Positions 9,331 to 17,002 of a stretch of DNA of 64,000 nucleotides are shown here, piece by piece (within the stretch, counting starts at the first letter, position 1; every line of letters starts with the position of its first letter). This DNA comes from Holophagales bacterium (lineage in GTDB: Bacteria > Acidobacteriota > Thermoanaerobaculia > UBA5066). The position numbers were made by a program, and so were the translations under genes. The notes beneath the pieces were generated by a model. The model was not told the origin of the DNA. It ran no database searches and saw only the letters and a list, made by a program, of their open reading frames with translations. The stretch spans positions 1 to 64,000 of the forward strand of contig JADKBZ010000007.1 of the NCBI GenBank assembly GCA_016714815.1, given 5' to 3'.

Positions 9331-9912
9331 CTAGCTAATCTCCAGCTTCATCAGCTCGACCGGTAGGGGCGGCGCTCCGTCGAGGGTGAGTGACCAGGAA
9401 TTCAGGGTCCCGGTGATGATCGACGAGTCGTCGGCGACGTTGAGCGTCCAGACGCCACCCGACGCGGCGCCGTTGAAGGCCGACATGCTGCCCGGAGCAG
9501 CAATCGGGGTCGTGCCGGTGTTGTTCTGCCCATTGGTCGGCTTGAACGAGCCGGTAAAGGGGGCCCCCGTGGCGCAGACGGCAAGGCCCGCCGCCTCGTC
9601 GTCGATCACGGTGTTCGTGAGGTTGTCACCGCTCCCGCCGCAGTTCTGCCACAGGATCTGGGCTGCGACCGTCGGGCTGGAGAGCGACAGCCGGATGTCC
9701 GCATCCCAGGCGTGGCTGATGTTGACCGTCAGGTTGGCGTCGCTGATCGTCCCGTTCACGCTGAAGTTCAGCGTGCTGTTGACGCTCGAGTTGTCGGGAA
9801 TCGCCAGCGGCACGTTCGTGCTGGACTCCGTCACGGCCGCAAAGACGCGGAACGCGCCGAAGGCGACGAGGGCACAACACACCGTCAACATGGAGATCTT
9901 CTGCTTCTTCAT
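9331..9912 (-). CDS. Secreted proprotein-convertase P-domain protein (copy B)
   Basis: 193 residues, start at 9912, signal peptide MKKQKISMLTVCCALVAFGA. It is a clear paralogue of the 6495-7061 product: VTESSTNVPLAIPDN, FSVNGTISDANLTVNISHAW, WQNCGGSGDNLT, ASGGVWTLNVADDSSI and SWSLTLDGAPPLPVEL are nearly the same. The main difference is a short insertion near residue 140 (GQNNTGT). It should fold as one P-domain outside the cytoplasm. No protease is fused or adjacent, so its partner is unknown. Confidence 0.85.
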   Translation of the reverse strand: MKKQKISMLTVCCALVAFGAFRVFAAVTESSTNVPLAIPDNSSVNSTLNFSVNGTISDANLTVNISHAWDADIRLSLSSPTVAAQILWQNCGGSGDNLTNTVIDDEAAGLAVCATGAPFTGSFKPTNGQNNTGTTPIAAPGSMSAFNGAASGGVWTLNVADDSSIITGTLNSWSLTLDGAPPLPVELMKLEIS

Positions 9913-10021
9913 AGTGCAACAAGCCCTCTTTCTAATCGTAGACGATCCACTCTGGTGATTCAAGTTCCTCGCCGCTCACCAGCCCCGGAAAGCGGGCTCG
10001 CGGACCGCACCCACCTCAGCG

Positions 10022-11374
10022 TCACCGCGGGTTTCCGTAGAACGCAGCGAGGCGCGCCGGGGAAACCCCGGCCCGGTAGAGAAACGGGAGGATGTTGACG
10101 AGCAGGAAGAAGTAGACCGGCCTCGCCTGGAAGCGGCGACCCGAGACCCGCACCCTCGCCGGCACCGTGAGGATCTTCCCGGCGCGCCGGAGCCGACGGC
10201 TCAACTCCAGATCCTCCATCAGCAGCTGCTCCGGGAACCCTCCCAGGCGATCGAAAACTCCCGCCCGGACGAAGATCGCCTGGTCGCCGTACGGCAGGCC
10301 GGTGTAGCGCGACCGGAGGTCGGCCAGGTGCAGGAGAAAGCCCGGCCAGCCCGGACGGCCGTCCGCAACCGTCCACGTCCGGAACGCCCCCGCCACCACC
10401 GCAGGGTCGGCGAACGCGGCCGTGACCTGACCCAGGGCGTCGGGCGGCAGCTCGACGTCCGCGTGGAGAAACAGGAGGACGTCCCCGGTCGCGGCTCGCG
10501 CGCCGGCGTTCATCTGAAGGGCACGCCCTCGTGGCGACTCGATCACCCGGACGCCCGGAAAGGCGCGAGAGAGCTCTCCCGTCCGGTCGCGGCTGCCGCC
10601 ATCGACGACGACGACCTCGTGCCAGGTCGGGGGCTCGGTGAGCGACCGGAGCTGGCGTTCGATGCGCGCCTCCTCGTCGAGCGCCGGGATGACGACGGAG
10701 ACCCGGAGCGGCTCGGGAGCAGGACCGGCGAGCGCCCTCGCCGTGGACGGGGCGTCGATCTCGCCGCGGACGAGCCGCCGGCGGAGGCCGGCGAGGTCCT
10801 CCGGACGATCGACGTCGAACCACGCCGGCAGGACCTCGACGGAGAGGCCCAGCTGGAGCAGCCGGTCCCGAGTCCGCTCGAACGTTTCCGAACTGCTCCA
10901 CGGCAGATCGCAGAGAACGCCTTCCGGGGCCCGGCGCAGCCCGATCAGGTAGAAGCCCCCGTCCTCTGAAGGTCCGAGGACGGCATCCGCCGACTCGAGG
11001 GCCCGGCGGGCGGATTCGAGGAGCGCCACGGGCAGCCCCGGAGAATCGGTGCCGATCGCGATGACCGCGCCGGAGAGCCCGAGGGCGTTTCGCATCGCCC
11101 GTTCGAGTCGCACTCCCAGGTCCCCGGGGCCCTGCGGCCGGATTCTCCGCGGCCGGACGCGTTTCCACTCCGGTGCGTCGGGCTCGGTCGTCACGAGGAC
11201 CGGCTCCGCCCACGGGAGCGACGCGACCGCCCTCCACGTGTCCGCAAAGAACGCCCGCGCGAGGCCCGCGGCGGCCTCCGCTCCGAGGCCCTCCGCGAGC
11301 CGGGTCTTCGCGATTCCCGCCCGCGGGGGCTTCGCGAAGACGAGGACGGGAACCCGCACCGCCGGACCGGTCAC
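10022..11374 (-). CDS. Fused rSAM/selenodomain-associated transferases 1 and 2 (TIGR04282-TIGR04283 type)
   Basis: About 450 residues. The first 200 are a nucleotidyltransferase-like GT-A domain of the TIGR04282 type (VLVFAKPPRAGIAKTRLAEG, GTDSPGLP, GPSEDGGFYLIGL). Residues about 215-450 are a family 2 glycosyltransferase of the TIGR04283 type (VSVVIPALDEEARIERQL, VVVDGGSRDRT, LFLHADVELP, GDQAIFVRAGVF). GTG at 11374 is preferred because GAGGTC precedes it; an earlier GTG at 11425 is possible. Both families are named for genomes with radical SAM/selenodomain (ArsS-type) genes, and an arsS is found 2 kb away. The transferred sugar and acceptor are unknown. It lies 70 bases behind the FAD oxidoreductase gene, likely in one operon. 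Confidence 0.85.
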   Translation of the reverse strand: MTGPAVRVPVLVFAKPPRAGIAKTRLAEGLGAEAAAGLARAFFADTWRAVASLPWAEPVLVTTEPDAPEWKRVRPRRIRPQGPGDLGVRLERAMRNALGLSGAVIAIGTDSPGLPVALLESARRALESADAVLGPSEDGGFYLIGLRRAPEGVLCDLPWSSSETFERTRDRLLQLGLSVEVLPAWFDVDRPEDLAGLRRRLVRGEIDAPSTARALAGPAPEPLRVSVVIPALDEEARIERQLRSLTEPPTWHEVVVVDGGSRDRTGELSRAFPGVRVIESPRGRALQMNAGARAATGDVLLFLHADVELPPDALGQVTAAFADPAVVAGAFRTWTVADGRPGWPGFLLHLADLRSRYTGLPYGDQAIFVRAGVFDRLGGFPEQLLMEDLELSRRLRRAGKILTVPARVRVSGRRFQARPVYFFLLVNILPFLYRAGVSPARLAAFYGNPR

Positions 11375-11444
11375 GAAAGCACGACCTCGAAACTCTCCCC
11401 ACGCTCCTCGACGGGGACGTCCCACCCCGCGCCGGTGGCCGGGA

Positions 11445-12875
11445 TCACTGCCGCAACCACCGGAACACCCGCGTCAGCCGGGCCTTCGTTCCCGTCGTCA
11501 GCTTCGTCCGCAGGAAGGCGTCGCCGAGCGCCCGGTTCACCTCGGAGAGGCCAGGGTAGGTGTGGATCGTCCTGGAGAGACTGGCGAGGGTGATTCCGTG
11601 TTTCCTGGCGAGGACCAGCTCGGCGAGGAGGTCCCCCGCGTGCGGGTGGACGATCGTAGCTCCCAGGATCTCCCCTTTCGGCCCTGCAACGACCTTCGCG
11701 AAGTGCTCACCCGCCTCGCCGTCGCAGACGGACCGGTCGACGTCGTCGAACCTCACCTTGAAGACCCGGTGTGGGACGTTTCCCTCCTTCGCCCTCGTCT
11801 CGTTCAGCCCCACGTGGGCGATCTCGGGCTCCGTGAACGTCGTCCAGGGAAGGTTCGCGAGATCGTGCTTCGTCGAGCCCGGGAAGAGGACGTTCCGGAT
11901 GACGACCCGCGCCTGGTGCCCCGCCCAGTGCGTGAAGAGCGGCCCGCCGGCCACGTCTCCCACCGCCCAGACGGACGGGACGTTCGTCCGGCACCGGGAG
12001 TCGATCTCGACGCCCTTCTTCGAGAAGATCACGCCCGCCGCCTCGAGCCCCAGGCCGTCGACGTTCGCCGTCCGGCCCACCGCGACGAGGATCTCGTCGG
12101 CCGCGACCTCCGTCCCGGCGCCTCCGGCCCGGGCGACGGTCACGACCTTCTTTCCGTCGCGCAACGCGACGCGCGTCGCGCGGCTCTCGTCCAGGATCGT
12201 CACGCCCTCCCCCCGCAGGGTCGCCGCGAGCACCGCGGCGACGTCGGGATCCTCCTTCGCGCAGATGTGCGCGGTGGAGGAGACGATCGTCACATTCGTC
12301 CCGAGCCGCGCGAAGGCCTGCCCCAGCTCCGTCCCGATCGGTCCGCCCCCCATGACGAGGAGCGACTCCGGCCGCTCGGCGATCTCGAAGACCGATTCGT
12401 TCGTCAGGAACTCCGCTTCGACGAGCCCGGGGATCGGAGGAACCGCGGGGCGGGAGCCGGTGGCGACGACGAGGTGTCGGCCCCACAGGGTCTGCCCGTT
12501 CACCTCGACCTCGTGGGGCGACTTCAGCGTCGCCCTTCCCTGGAAGACCTCGACACCGAGCCCGGTGAACCGCTCGACCGAGTCGTGGGGCGCGATGCGG
12601 GCCTGGGCCGACCGGACGAACGCCTGAACCGCTTTCCAGTCCTGGGGGCCCGGCTTCGGGATGTTCAGGCCGAACCGGCCTCCCTCTCGAGCGTGCTGAA
12701 GCGCTTTCGCCGAGGCGAGGAGGGCCTTGGACGGGACGCAGCCCGTGTTCAGGCAGTCGCCTCCCATCCGGTGCTTCTCGACCAGGGCGACCCGGGCCCC
12801 GAGGCCCGCCGCCCCGGCGGCCACGACCAGCCCTCCCGAGCCCGCACCGATCACCACGATGTTGTAACGCTCCAT
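11445..12875 (-). CDS. Mercuric reductase-like FAD/NAD(P) disulfide oxidoreductase
   Basis: 476 residues, start at 12875 behind GGAGCGGGGA. N-terminal FAD-binding VVIGAGSGGLVVAAGAAGLG, redox disulfide GGDCLNTGCVPSKALL, NAD-binding VMGGGPIGTELGQAFARLG, second FAD motif VWAVGDVAGG, and a C-terminal dimer domain with the HTYPGLSEV His motif. It belongs to the dihydrolipoamide dehydrogenase/mercuric reductase family, but lacks both an N-terminal HMA domain and the C-terminal Cys pair of MerA, so mercury reduction is not supported. This subtype is often found with TVP38 proteins or arsenosugar genes; the neighbours here fit the second. The natural electron acceptor is unknown. Confidence 0.85.
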   Translation of the reverse strand: MERYNIVVIGAGSGGLVVAAGAAGLGARVALVEKHRMGGDCLNTGCVPSKALLASAKALQHAREGGRFGLNIPKPGPQDWKAVQAFVRSAQARIAPHDSVERFTGLGVEVFQGRATLKSPHEVEVNGQTLWGRHLVVATGSRPAVPPIPGLVEAEFLTNESVFEIAERPESLLVMGGGPIGTELGQAFARLGTNVTIVSSTAHICAKEDPDVAAVLAATLRGEGVTILDESRATRVALRDGKKVVTVARAGGAGTEVAADEILVAVGRTANVDGLGLEAAGVIFSKKGVEIDSRCRTNVPSVWAVGDVAGGPLFTHWAGHQARVVIRNVLFPGSTKHDLANLPWTTFTEPEIAHVGLNETRAKEGNVPHRVFKVRFDDVDRSVCDGEAGEHFAKVVAGPKGEILGATIVHPHAGDLLAELVLARKHGITLASLSRTIHTYPGLSEVNRALGDAFLRTKLTTGTKARLTRVFRWLRQ

Positions 12876-13068
12876 TCCCCGCTCCCCCGCCCCTTGGATG
12901 CCCGATCCCGGCCGAACGTTTCTCCGATCGCGCCCGGAACGCACGGGTTTCCAGCCTTCCGGACGGACGGTGAAACCGGGCGGGCCCGGGCGGCATCCCT
13001 CATCGCGGGAAACACAGCTTCCGGGGCGGGAAACGCACCCCCGGAACCGAGTCGAAGGAGAGCGGACC

Positions 13069-13401
13069 GTGGAGACCTATTACAAGCCCGATCACCTGCA
13101 GAAGTTCGCCTCGATCGGCGAGGGGAACGACGAGCTGGCAAAGAAGTTCTTCGCCTACTACGGGGCCGTTTTCGCCGACGGCGCCCTGTCGGGGCGCGAG
13201 AAGGCGCTCATCGCCCTCGCCGTCGCCCACGTCGTCCAGTGCCCGTACTGCATCGACGCCTACAGCCAGGAGTGCCTGAAGCTCGGCTCGGACCTCGAGC
13301 AGATGACCGAGGCGCTCCACGTCGGGGTCGCGATCCGGGGCGGCGCCTCGCTCGTACACGGGGTGCAGATGCTCGAGCACGTTCACAAGGCGTCGATGTA
13401 G
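13069..13401 (+). CDS. Arsenosugar biosynthesis-associated peroxidase-like protein (CMD/AhpD family)
   Basis: 110 residues, GTG start with AAGGAG nine bases upstream. A carboxymuconolactone decarboxylase/AhpD-like helical domain with the redox pair in CPYCIDAYSQECLK and the conserved His in VGVAIRGGASLVHGVQM. This form, starting ETYYKPDHL, is the one usually paired with ArsS. Its stop lies six bases before the arsS start, so the two should be co-translated. The family role is inferred from this pairing, possibly handling thiol or peroxide chemistry; no activity can be read from the sequence. Confidence 0.8.
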   Translation: METYYKPDHLQKFASIGEGNDELAKKFFAYYGAVFADGALSGREKALIALAVAHVVQCPYCIDAYSQECLKLGSDLEQMTEALHVGVAIRGGASLVHGVQMLEHVHKASM

Positions 13402-13407
13402 CGCCGG

Positions 13408-14574
13408 ATGCACGACGCCCTCTCTCTCCCTTCGCGAAAAGAGCCGGGCCGCGCGCTTCCAGAGGCGCCCGCCGGTCCTCGTGCCGTCCCGTTCTCGCTC
13501 CGGGCCCGCGGGTCGCGCCTCGCCTCCCCCGAATCCCAGCTCGCCCTGCTCGACGGGGTCGACCTCGCGGCCTCCGCGTACGCGGGCGACTTCTCGAAGG
13601 CTCTCGCCTCGGCCGGCTGGCTTCCCCTGCGGCCCGCGGCGCTCGAGATCCTCCAGGTGAACCTCGGGAAGCTCTGCAACATGAGCTGCCGGCACTGCCA
13701 CGTCGACGCCGGTCCCGACCGCACCGACGCGATGATGGATCGCGAGACCGTCGACGCCTGCCTGCGGGCGCTCGACCTCTCCGGGGCCCACACCCTCGAC
13801 GTGACGGGGGGAGCCCCGGAGCTGAACCCGCACTTCCGATACCTCGTCGACGAGGCGGTGAAGAAGGGAAAGCACGTCCTCGACCGCTGCAACCTGACGG
13901 TCCTCCTCGTCCCCTCGCTCCGCAACCTCCCCGAGTGGATGGCCGAGCGAGGCGTCGAGATCGTCGCTTCGCTCCCGCACCCTCGCAAGAGAGGGACCGA
14001 CGCGCAGCGCGGGGACGGAACGTTCGACAGGTCGCTCGAAGCGATGAGGATGCTGAACGCCCTCGGCTACGGCTCGGGCCGGAGCGACCGGACGCTGACC
14101 CTCGTGACGAACCCGGTCGGGGCGTTTCTGCCCGCGGGCCAGGCCTCCATGGAGAGGGAGTGGAAGGAGGCGCTCGGGCGGGAGCACGGCGTCACCTTCG
14201 ACAGGCTCATCGCCCTGAACGACATGCCGATCTCCCGGTACCTCGAGTGGCTCGAGGCGAGCGGCAACCTCGAGAGCTACCTGAAGCTCCTCGTCGACTC
14301 CTTCAATCCCGCGACCCTCGCGGGGTTGATGTGCCGGAACACCCTCTCGGTCTCCTGGGACGGCTCGCTCCACGATTGCGACTTCAACCAGATGCTCGCC
14401 CTGCCCGCCCTCTCGGTCGACGGGCGGCCCCTCCACGTCCGCGACCTCGACCCGGACGTCCTCGCGGCGCGGGAGATCGTCACGCGCCGCCACTGCTTCG
14501 GCTGCACGGCGGGCGCCGGCAGCTCGTGCGGCGGGGCGATCGAACCGAGCATTCCCTTACCTGTCCCACGTTGA
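13408..14574 (+). CDS. arsS: Arsenosugar biosynthesis radical SAM protein ArsS
   Basis: 388 residues. Radical SAM core with CNMSCRHCHVDAG as the 4Fe-4S site (CX3CX2C), DVTGGAPELNPHFRYLV and CNLTVLL. The C-terminal Cys-rich domain carries MCRNTLSVSWDG, DCDFNQML and HCFGCTAGAGSSC. In some relatives the Cys of DCDFNQ is selenocysteine; here it is TGC. ArsS is known from cyanobacterial work to act after arsenite methylation by ArsM, adding the 5'-deoxyadenosyl group to form arsenosugars. No arsM is present in the window, so the full pathway is inferred. The gene follows the peroxidase-like gene by six bases; the next gene is a histidine kinase. Confidence 0.9.
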   Translation: MHDALSLPSRKEPGRALPEAPAGPRAVPFSLRARGSRLASPESQLALLDGVDLAASAYAGDFSKALASAGWLPLRPAALEILQVNLGKLCNMSCRHCHVDAGPDRTDAMMDRETVDACLRALDLSGAHTLDVTGGAPELNPHFRYLVDEAVKKGKHVLDRCNLTVLLVPSLRNLPEWMAERGVEIVASLPHPRKRGTDAQRGDGTFDRSLEAMRMLNALGYGSGRSDRTLTLVTNPVGAFLPAGQASMEREWKEALGREHGVTFDRLIALNDMPISRYLEWLEASGNLESYLKLLVDSFNPATLAGLMCRNTLSVSWDGSLHDCDFNQMLALPALSVDGRPLHVRDLDPDVLAAREIVTRRHCFGCTAGAGSSCGGAIEPSIPLPVPR

Positions 14575-14590
14575 TACTCTTCCCAACGCC

Positions 14591-15994
14591 ATGTGGCTAC
14601 TCTCTCATCGACTTCCGGGCGGCCCCGGGAGCGATGACGGGGCGACAGTTCCTCCGGATCACGGGCAGCTGATCGGACGCAGCTTCTACATTTACACGCG
14701 GGTCCGGACGGCCGTCGTCCTGGCCATCGTCGCAGCGGCCGTTTTCGGCCGCTACGTCCTCGGCATGAACGCGATCGACGTGAGGCAGCTCACGATGCTG
14801 GCGGCGTTCATCACGCTCTACAACATCGTGGCCTGGTTCTTCTTCCGGAGGTACCGGGATCCGGACGCGCCCGCGGAGAGCCTGGCCGTCCTCCTCTTCC
14901 TCACCTATGCCGCGGTGGTCCTGGACTTCGTCGCCCTCACGGTCGCGATCTGGTTCGTCGGGGGCGCCCGCTCGCCATTTACCTCCTTCTACATTCTCCA
15001 CATGCTGGTGAGCTGCACGCTCCTCCCCCGAAGGGCCGCCCTCGCGCTGACGGCCCTCGCCTACGGGCTTCTCGCCGGCCTCGTCGCCGTCGAGTGGACG
15101 GGTCTGGCCACCCCGACCATTCCGGTCGGCGCGGTCGCGGGAGACGGGCCCCTGGACGCGCGATACGCGTTCACGATCCTCGTCGTCAACGGATCGCTCT
15201 TCGCCATGAGCGCTTTCCTCCTCCTCGAGATCACACGCTCGCTGCAGAACCTCGAGCAGCGGATGCGCCTCGCCAACGGCGAGCTCGTCCGCCTCTCCCA
15301 GCAGAGAAAGGACTTCCTCAACATCGCGGCCCACAACCTGACGGCTCCGATCGGCGCGGTGACGATGCTCCTCGACAACATGCGAGGCGGCCTCGCGGGG
15401 GAGACGACCGGGAAGCAGCGGGAGTGGCTGGACCGGAGCCTGAAACGCCTCGCAGACCTCTCCGAGTTCATGAAGGGAATCCAGACGCTCGCATCGCTCG
15501 AGAGCGACATCATCAAGACGCAGTTCTCCCGCGTCGACCTCATCGCGGTGGCGAGCCGCCTCGTCGACGAGTACCGGGACATCGCCGAGGAGCAGGGACT
15601 CGAGCTCGTCCTGGAGCTGCCCGAGAGGGTCCCACCCGTGGTCGGCCACGATCGGCTCCTCCAGGAAGCGCTCGTCAACTACGTGACGAACGCGATCAAG
15701 TACACGCCGAGCGGCGGGCGGATCGCCATGCGCGTCTTCTCGAAGCCGCCGATGGTACGCGTCGAGGTGAGCGACAACGGCATCGGGATCGCTCCCGAGG
15801 ACCAGGCTCGGCTCTTCCAGGAGTTCTTCCGGGTCCCGGGAGCCGGGAACAAGCCGAACAAGGTCAAGGGGAGCGGCCTCGGCCTCTCCATCGTCCGTCG
15901 CGTCGTCCTCGCCCATGGCGGCCGCACAGGTGTCGAGAGCGAGGCCGGGAAAGGGAGCACCTTCTTCATCGAGCTCCCCGCCCTGGTCGAATGA
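14591..15994 (+). CDS. Membrane sensor histidine kinase
   Basis: 467 residues. About six membrane segments between residues 30 and 215 form the input part, without a recognisable extracytoplasmic domain. A short coiled coil leads to the dimerisation helix with the phospho-His in FLNIAAHNLTAPIGAV (His 248), which departs from the usual SHELRTP form. The ATPase follows with NYVTNAIKYTPSG (N box), VSDNGIGIAPED (G1), FQEFFRV (F box) and GSGLGLSIVRR (G2). It starts 16 bases after arsS and may be co-transcribed. No regulator with an output domain is next to it; the receiver-only gene 16135-16512 converges on it. Confidence 0.85.
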   Translation: MWLLSHRLPGGPGSDDGATVPPDHGQLIGRSFYIYTRVRTAVVLAIVAAAVFGRYVLGMNAIDVRQLTMLAAFITLYNIVAWFFFRRYRDPDAPAESLAVLLFLTYAAVVLDFVALTVAIWFVGGARSPFTSFYILHMLVSCTLLPRRAALALTALAYGLLAGLVAVEWTGLATPTIPVGAVAGDGPLDARYAFTILVVNGSLFAMSAFLLLEITRSLQNLEQRMRLANGELVRLSQQRKDFLNIAAHNLTAPIGAVTMLLDNMRGGLAGETTGKQREWLDRSLKRLADLSEFMKGIQTLASLESDIIKTQFSRVDLIAVASRLVDEYRDIAEEQGLELVLELPERVPPVVGHDRLLQEALVNYVTNAIKYTPSGGRIAMRVFSKPPMVRVEVSDNGIGIAPEDQARLFQEFFRVPGAGNKPNKVKGSGLGLSIVRRVVLAHGGRTGVESEAGKGSTFFIELPALVE

Positions 15995-16087
15995 GGCCGA
16001 GGGCGCGGGTACGAGTTGTCCACCGTGCTGCACCCGACCCGCGATAGCGGAAAGTCGGGGGCATGGGGGCTTTGCTCGTCTTGTTCT

Positions 16088-16110
16088 CGGGGACCGCGAA
16101 GCGGTCCCCG
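16088..16110. terminator. Hairpin between convergent genes
   Basis: A perfect ten-base-pair stem (CGGGGACCGC with GCGGTCCCCG) with loop GAA, located between the stops of the histidine kinase (15994) and the response regulator (16135). There is no T-tract on either side, so a bidirectional terminator role is only likely. Confidence 0.45.
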
Positions 16111-16134
16111 AACCCCTCCGCGCGGGCTTTCTTC

Positions 16135-16512
16135 TTAGCGCCCCAGCTTCGTCTTCAGCACCTGGAGCAGGGTGGCGCGGTCGATCGGCTTCTGGAAGAT
16201 GCCGTCGAGACCCATCGCCGCGTAGTCGGCCGACAGGCTCATCCCCTCCCCGACGGAGCTCAGCATGAAGATCGGGGCCGTGTTCCCCAGGAGGCGCATG
16301 TCCTTCACGAGGGCCGTTCCGGAGTCCACCTCTTCCATCATCAGGTCGACGATCACGAGGTCGGGCTGGCAGCTCTTGTAGACCTCGAGGCCCTCTTCGG
16401 CCGAGCCCGCCTCGGCCATCGCGTAGCCGCCTGCTTCCAGTATGACTCGCATGGCCTCGAGGTAGTCAGGGTCGTCGTCCACGTACAGAATGATCGGCTT
16501 GCCTTCAGGCAT
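16135..16512 (-). CDS. Single-domain response regulator at the end of the hydrogenase operon
   Basis: 125 residues from the ATG at 16512, chosen because AGGTGAAG stands before it; an in-frame ATG at 16545 has poor spacing. A lone CheY-like receiver: ILYVDDDPDY (acidic pocket), DLVIVDLMMEE (phospho-Asp), LSSVGE (Thr/Ser switch) and FQKPIDRATLL (Lys). No DNA-binding or enzyme domain. The start overlaps the stop of the hydrogenase maturation protease by eight bases, indicating translational coupling. This links the receiver to hydrogenase expression, though it could serve the kinase at 14591 or 21893. Confidence 0.85.
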   Translation of the reverse strand: MPEGKPIILYVDDDPDYLEAMRVILEAGGYAMAEAGSAEEGLEVYKSCQPDLVIVDLMMEEVDSGTALVKDMRLLGNTAPIFMLSSVGEGMSLSADYAAMGLDGIFQKPIDRATLLQVLKTKLGR

Positions 16513-17002
16513 GTTCTTCACCTTTTCGTCCGGTTCGGACGGCATTCCTGGCCACGCTCCCGTCGATCAACGCGCGATGCACGAAGTCCGACGCGGCAGC
16601 CAGGTTGCGCCGCGCCCCGGGGGAGAGAGTCTCGCCGAACTCGTTGAAGGAATAGCCCCGGATCCCGAGCACCCAGCCCTCCGTCCGGCAGCCGAAGTGC
16701 TCGTGGGCGAGCCCCAGAAGAGCCTCTGGAGATACGGAGTGGGTCGTGAACGCCATCTCCCGGCGCGGCTCCAGCCGCCGGAGCTCGTAGGGGGCCTCGC
16801 AGGCCGTGTCCGCGTCCGCGAAAACGACGACGTCGTGCTCGGCCACGAGCGCCGCGTCCTCGATCTGGAGCTGGTAGCCGGTCTCGATCGTGATTCCGGC
16901 GCCGGGGCCGCGTGCGGCCAGCTCGCGGGCCAGCGCGGGACCGAGGCCGTCGTCCAGGCGGCCCGGGTTGCCGTACCCGTAGAGCAGAACCGTCGCCGTC
17001 AT
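16505..17002 (-). CDS. hoxW: NiFe hydrogenase maturation protease
   Basis: 165 residues. HycI/HoxW fold: LLYGYGNPGRLDDGLGPALA with the nickel-sensing Asp, DVVVFADADTA with the second metal ligand, and TTHSVSPEALLGLA with the His. Such proteases cut the C-terminal tail of the large subunit after nickel insertion; the HoxH here has a tail beyond the DPCLSCATH motif to be cut. Start overlaps the hoxH stop by four bases (ATGA), and its own stop overlaps the response regulator start. The last 25 residues are basic and not conserved-looking. Confidence 0.88.
   Translation of the reverse strand: MTATVLLYGYGNPGRLDDGLGPALARELAARGPGAGITIETGYQLQIEDAALVAEHDVVVFADADTACEAPYELRRLEPRREMAFTTHSVSPEALLGLAHEHFGCRTEGWVLGIRGYSFNEFGETLSPGARRNLAAASDFVHRALIDGSVARNAVRTGRKGEEHA

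Noticed and set aside
11445..12875. Mercuric reductase as part of a mer operon
   Set aside because: No HMA domain, no C-terminal Cys pair, and no merR, merT or merP nearby.
13408..14574. ArsS as a possible second selenoprotein
   Set aside because: The position that is Sec in some relatives is TGC here, and the frame is open from start to stop without an internal TGA.
11049..14672. Long + strand open frame of about 1,200 codons
   Set aside because: It covers the FAD oxidoreductase on the other strand and arsS in another frame; composition is low-complexity Arg/Pro and no domain is seen.
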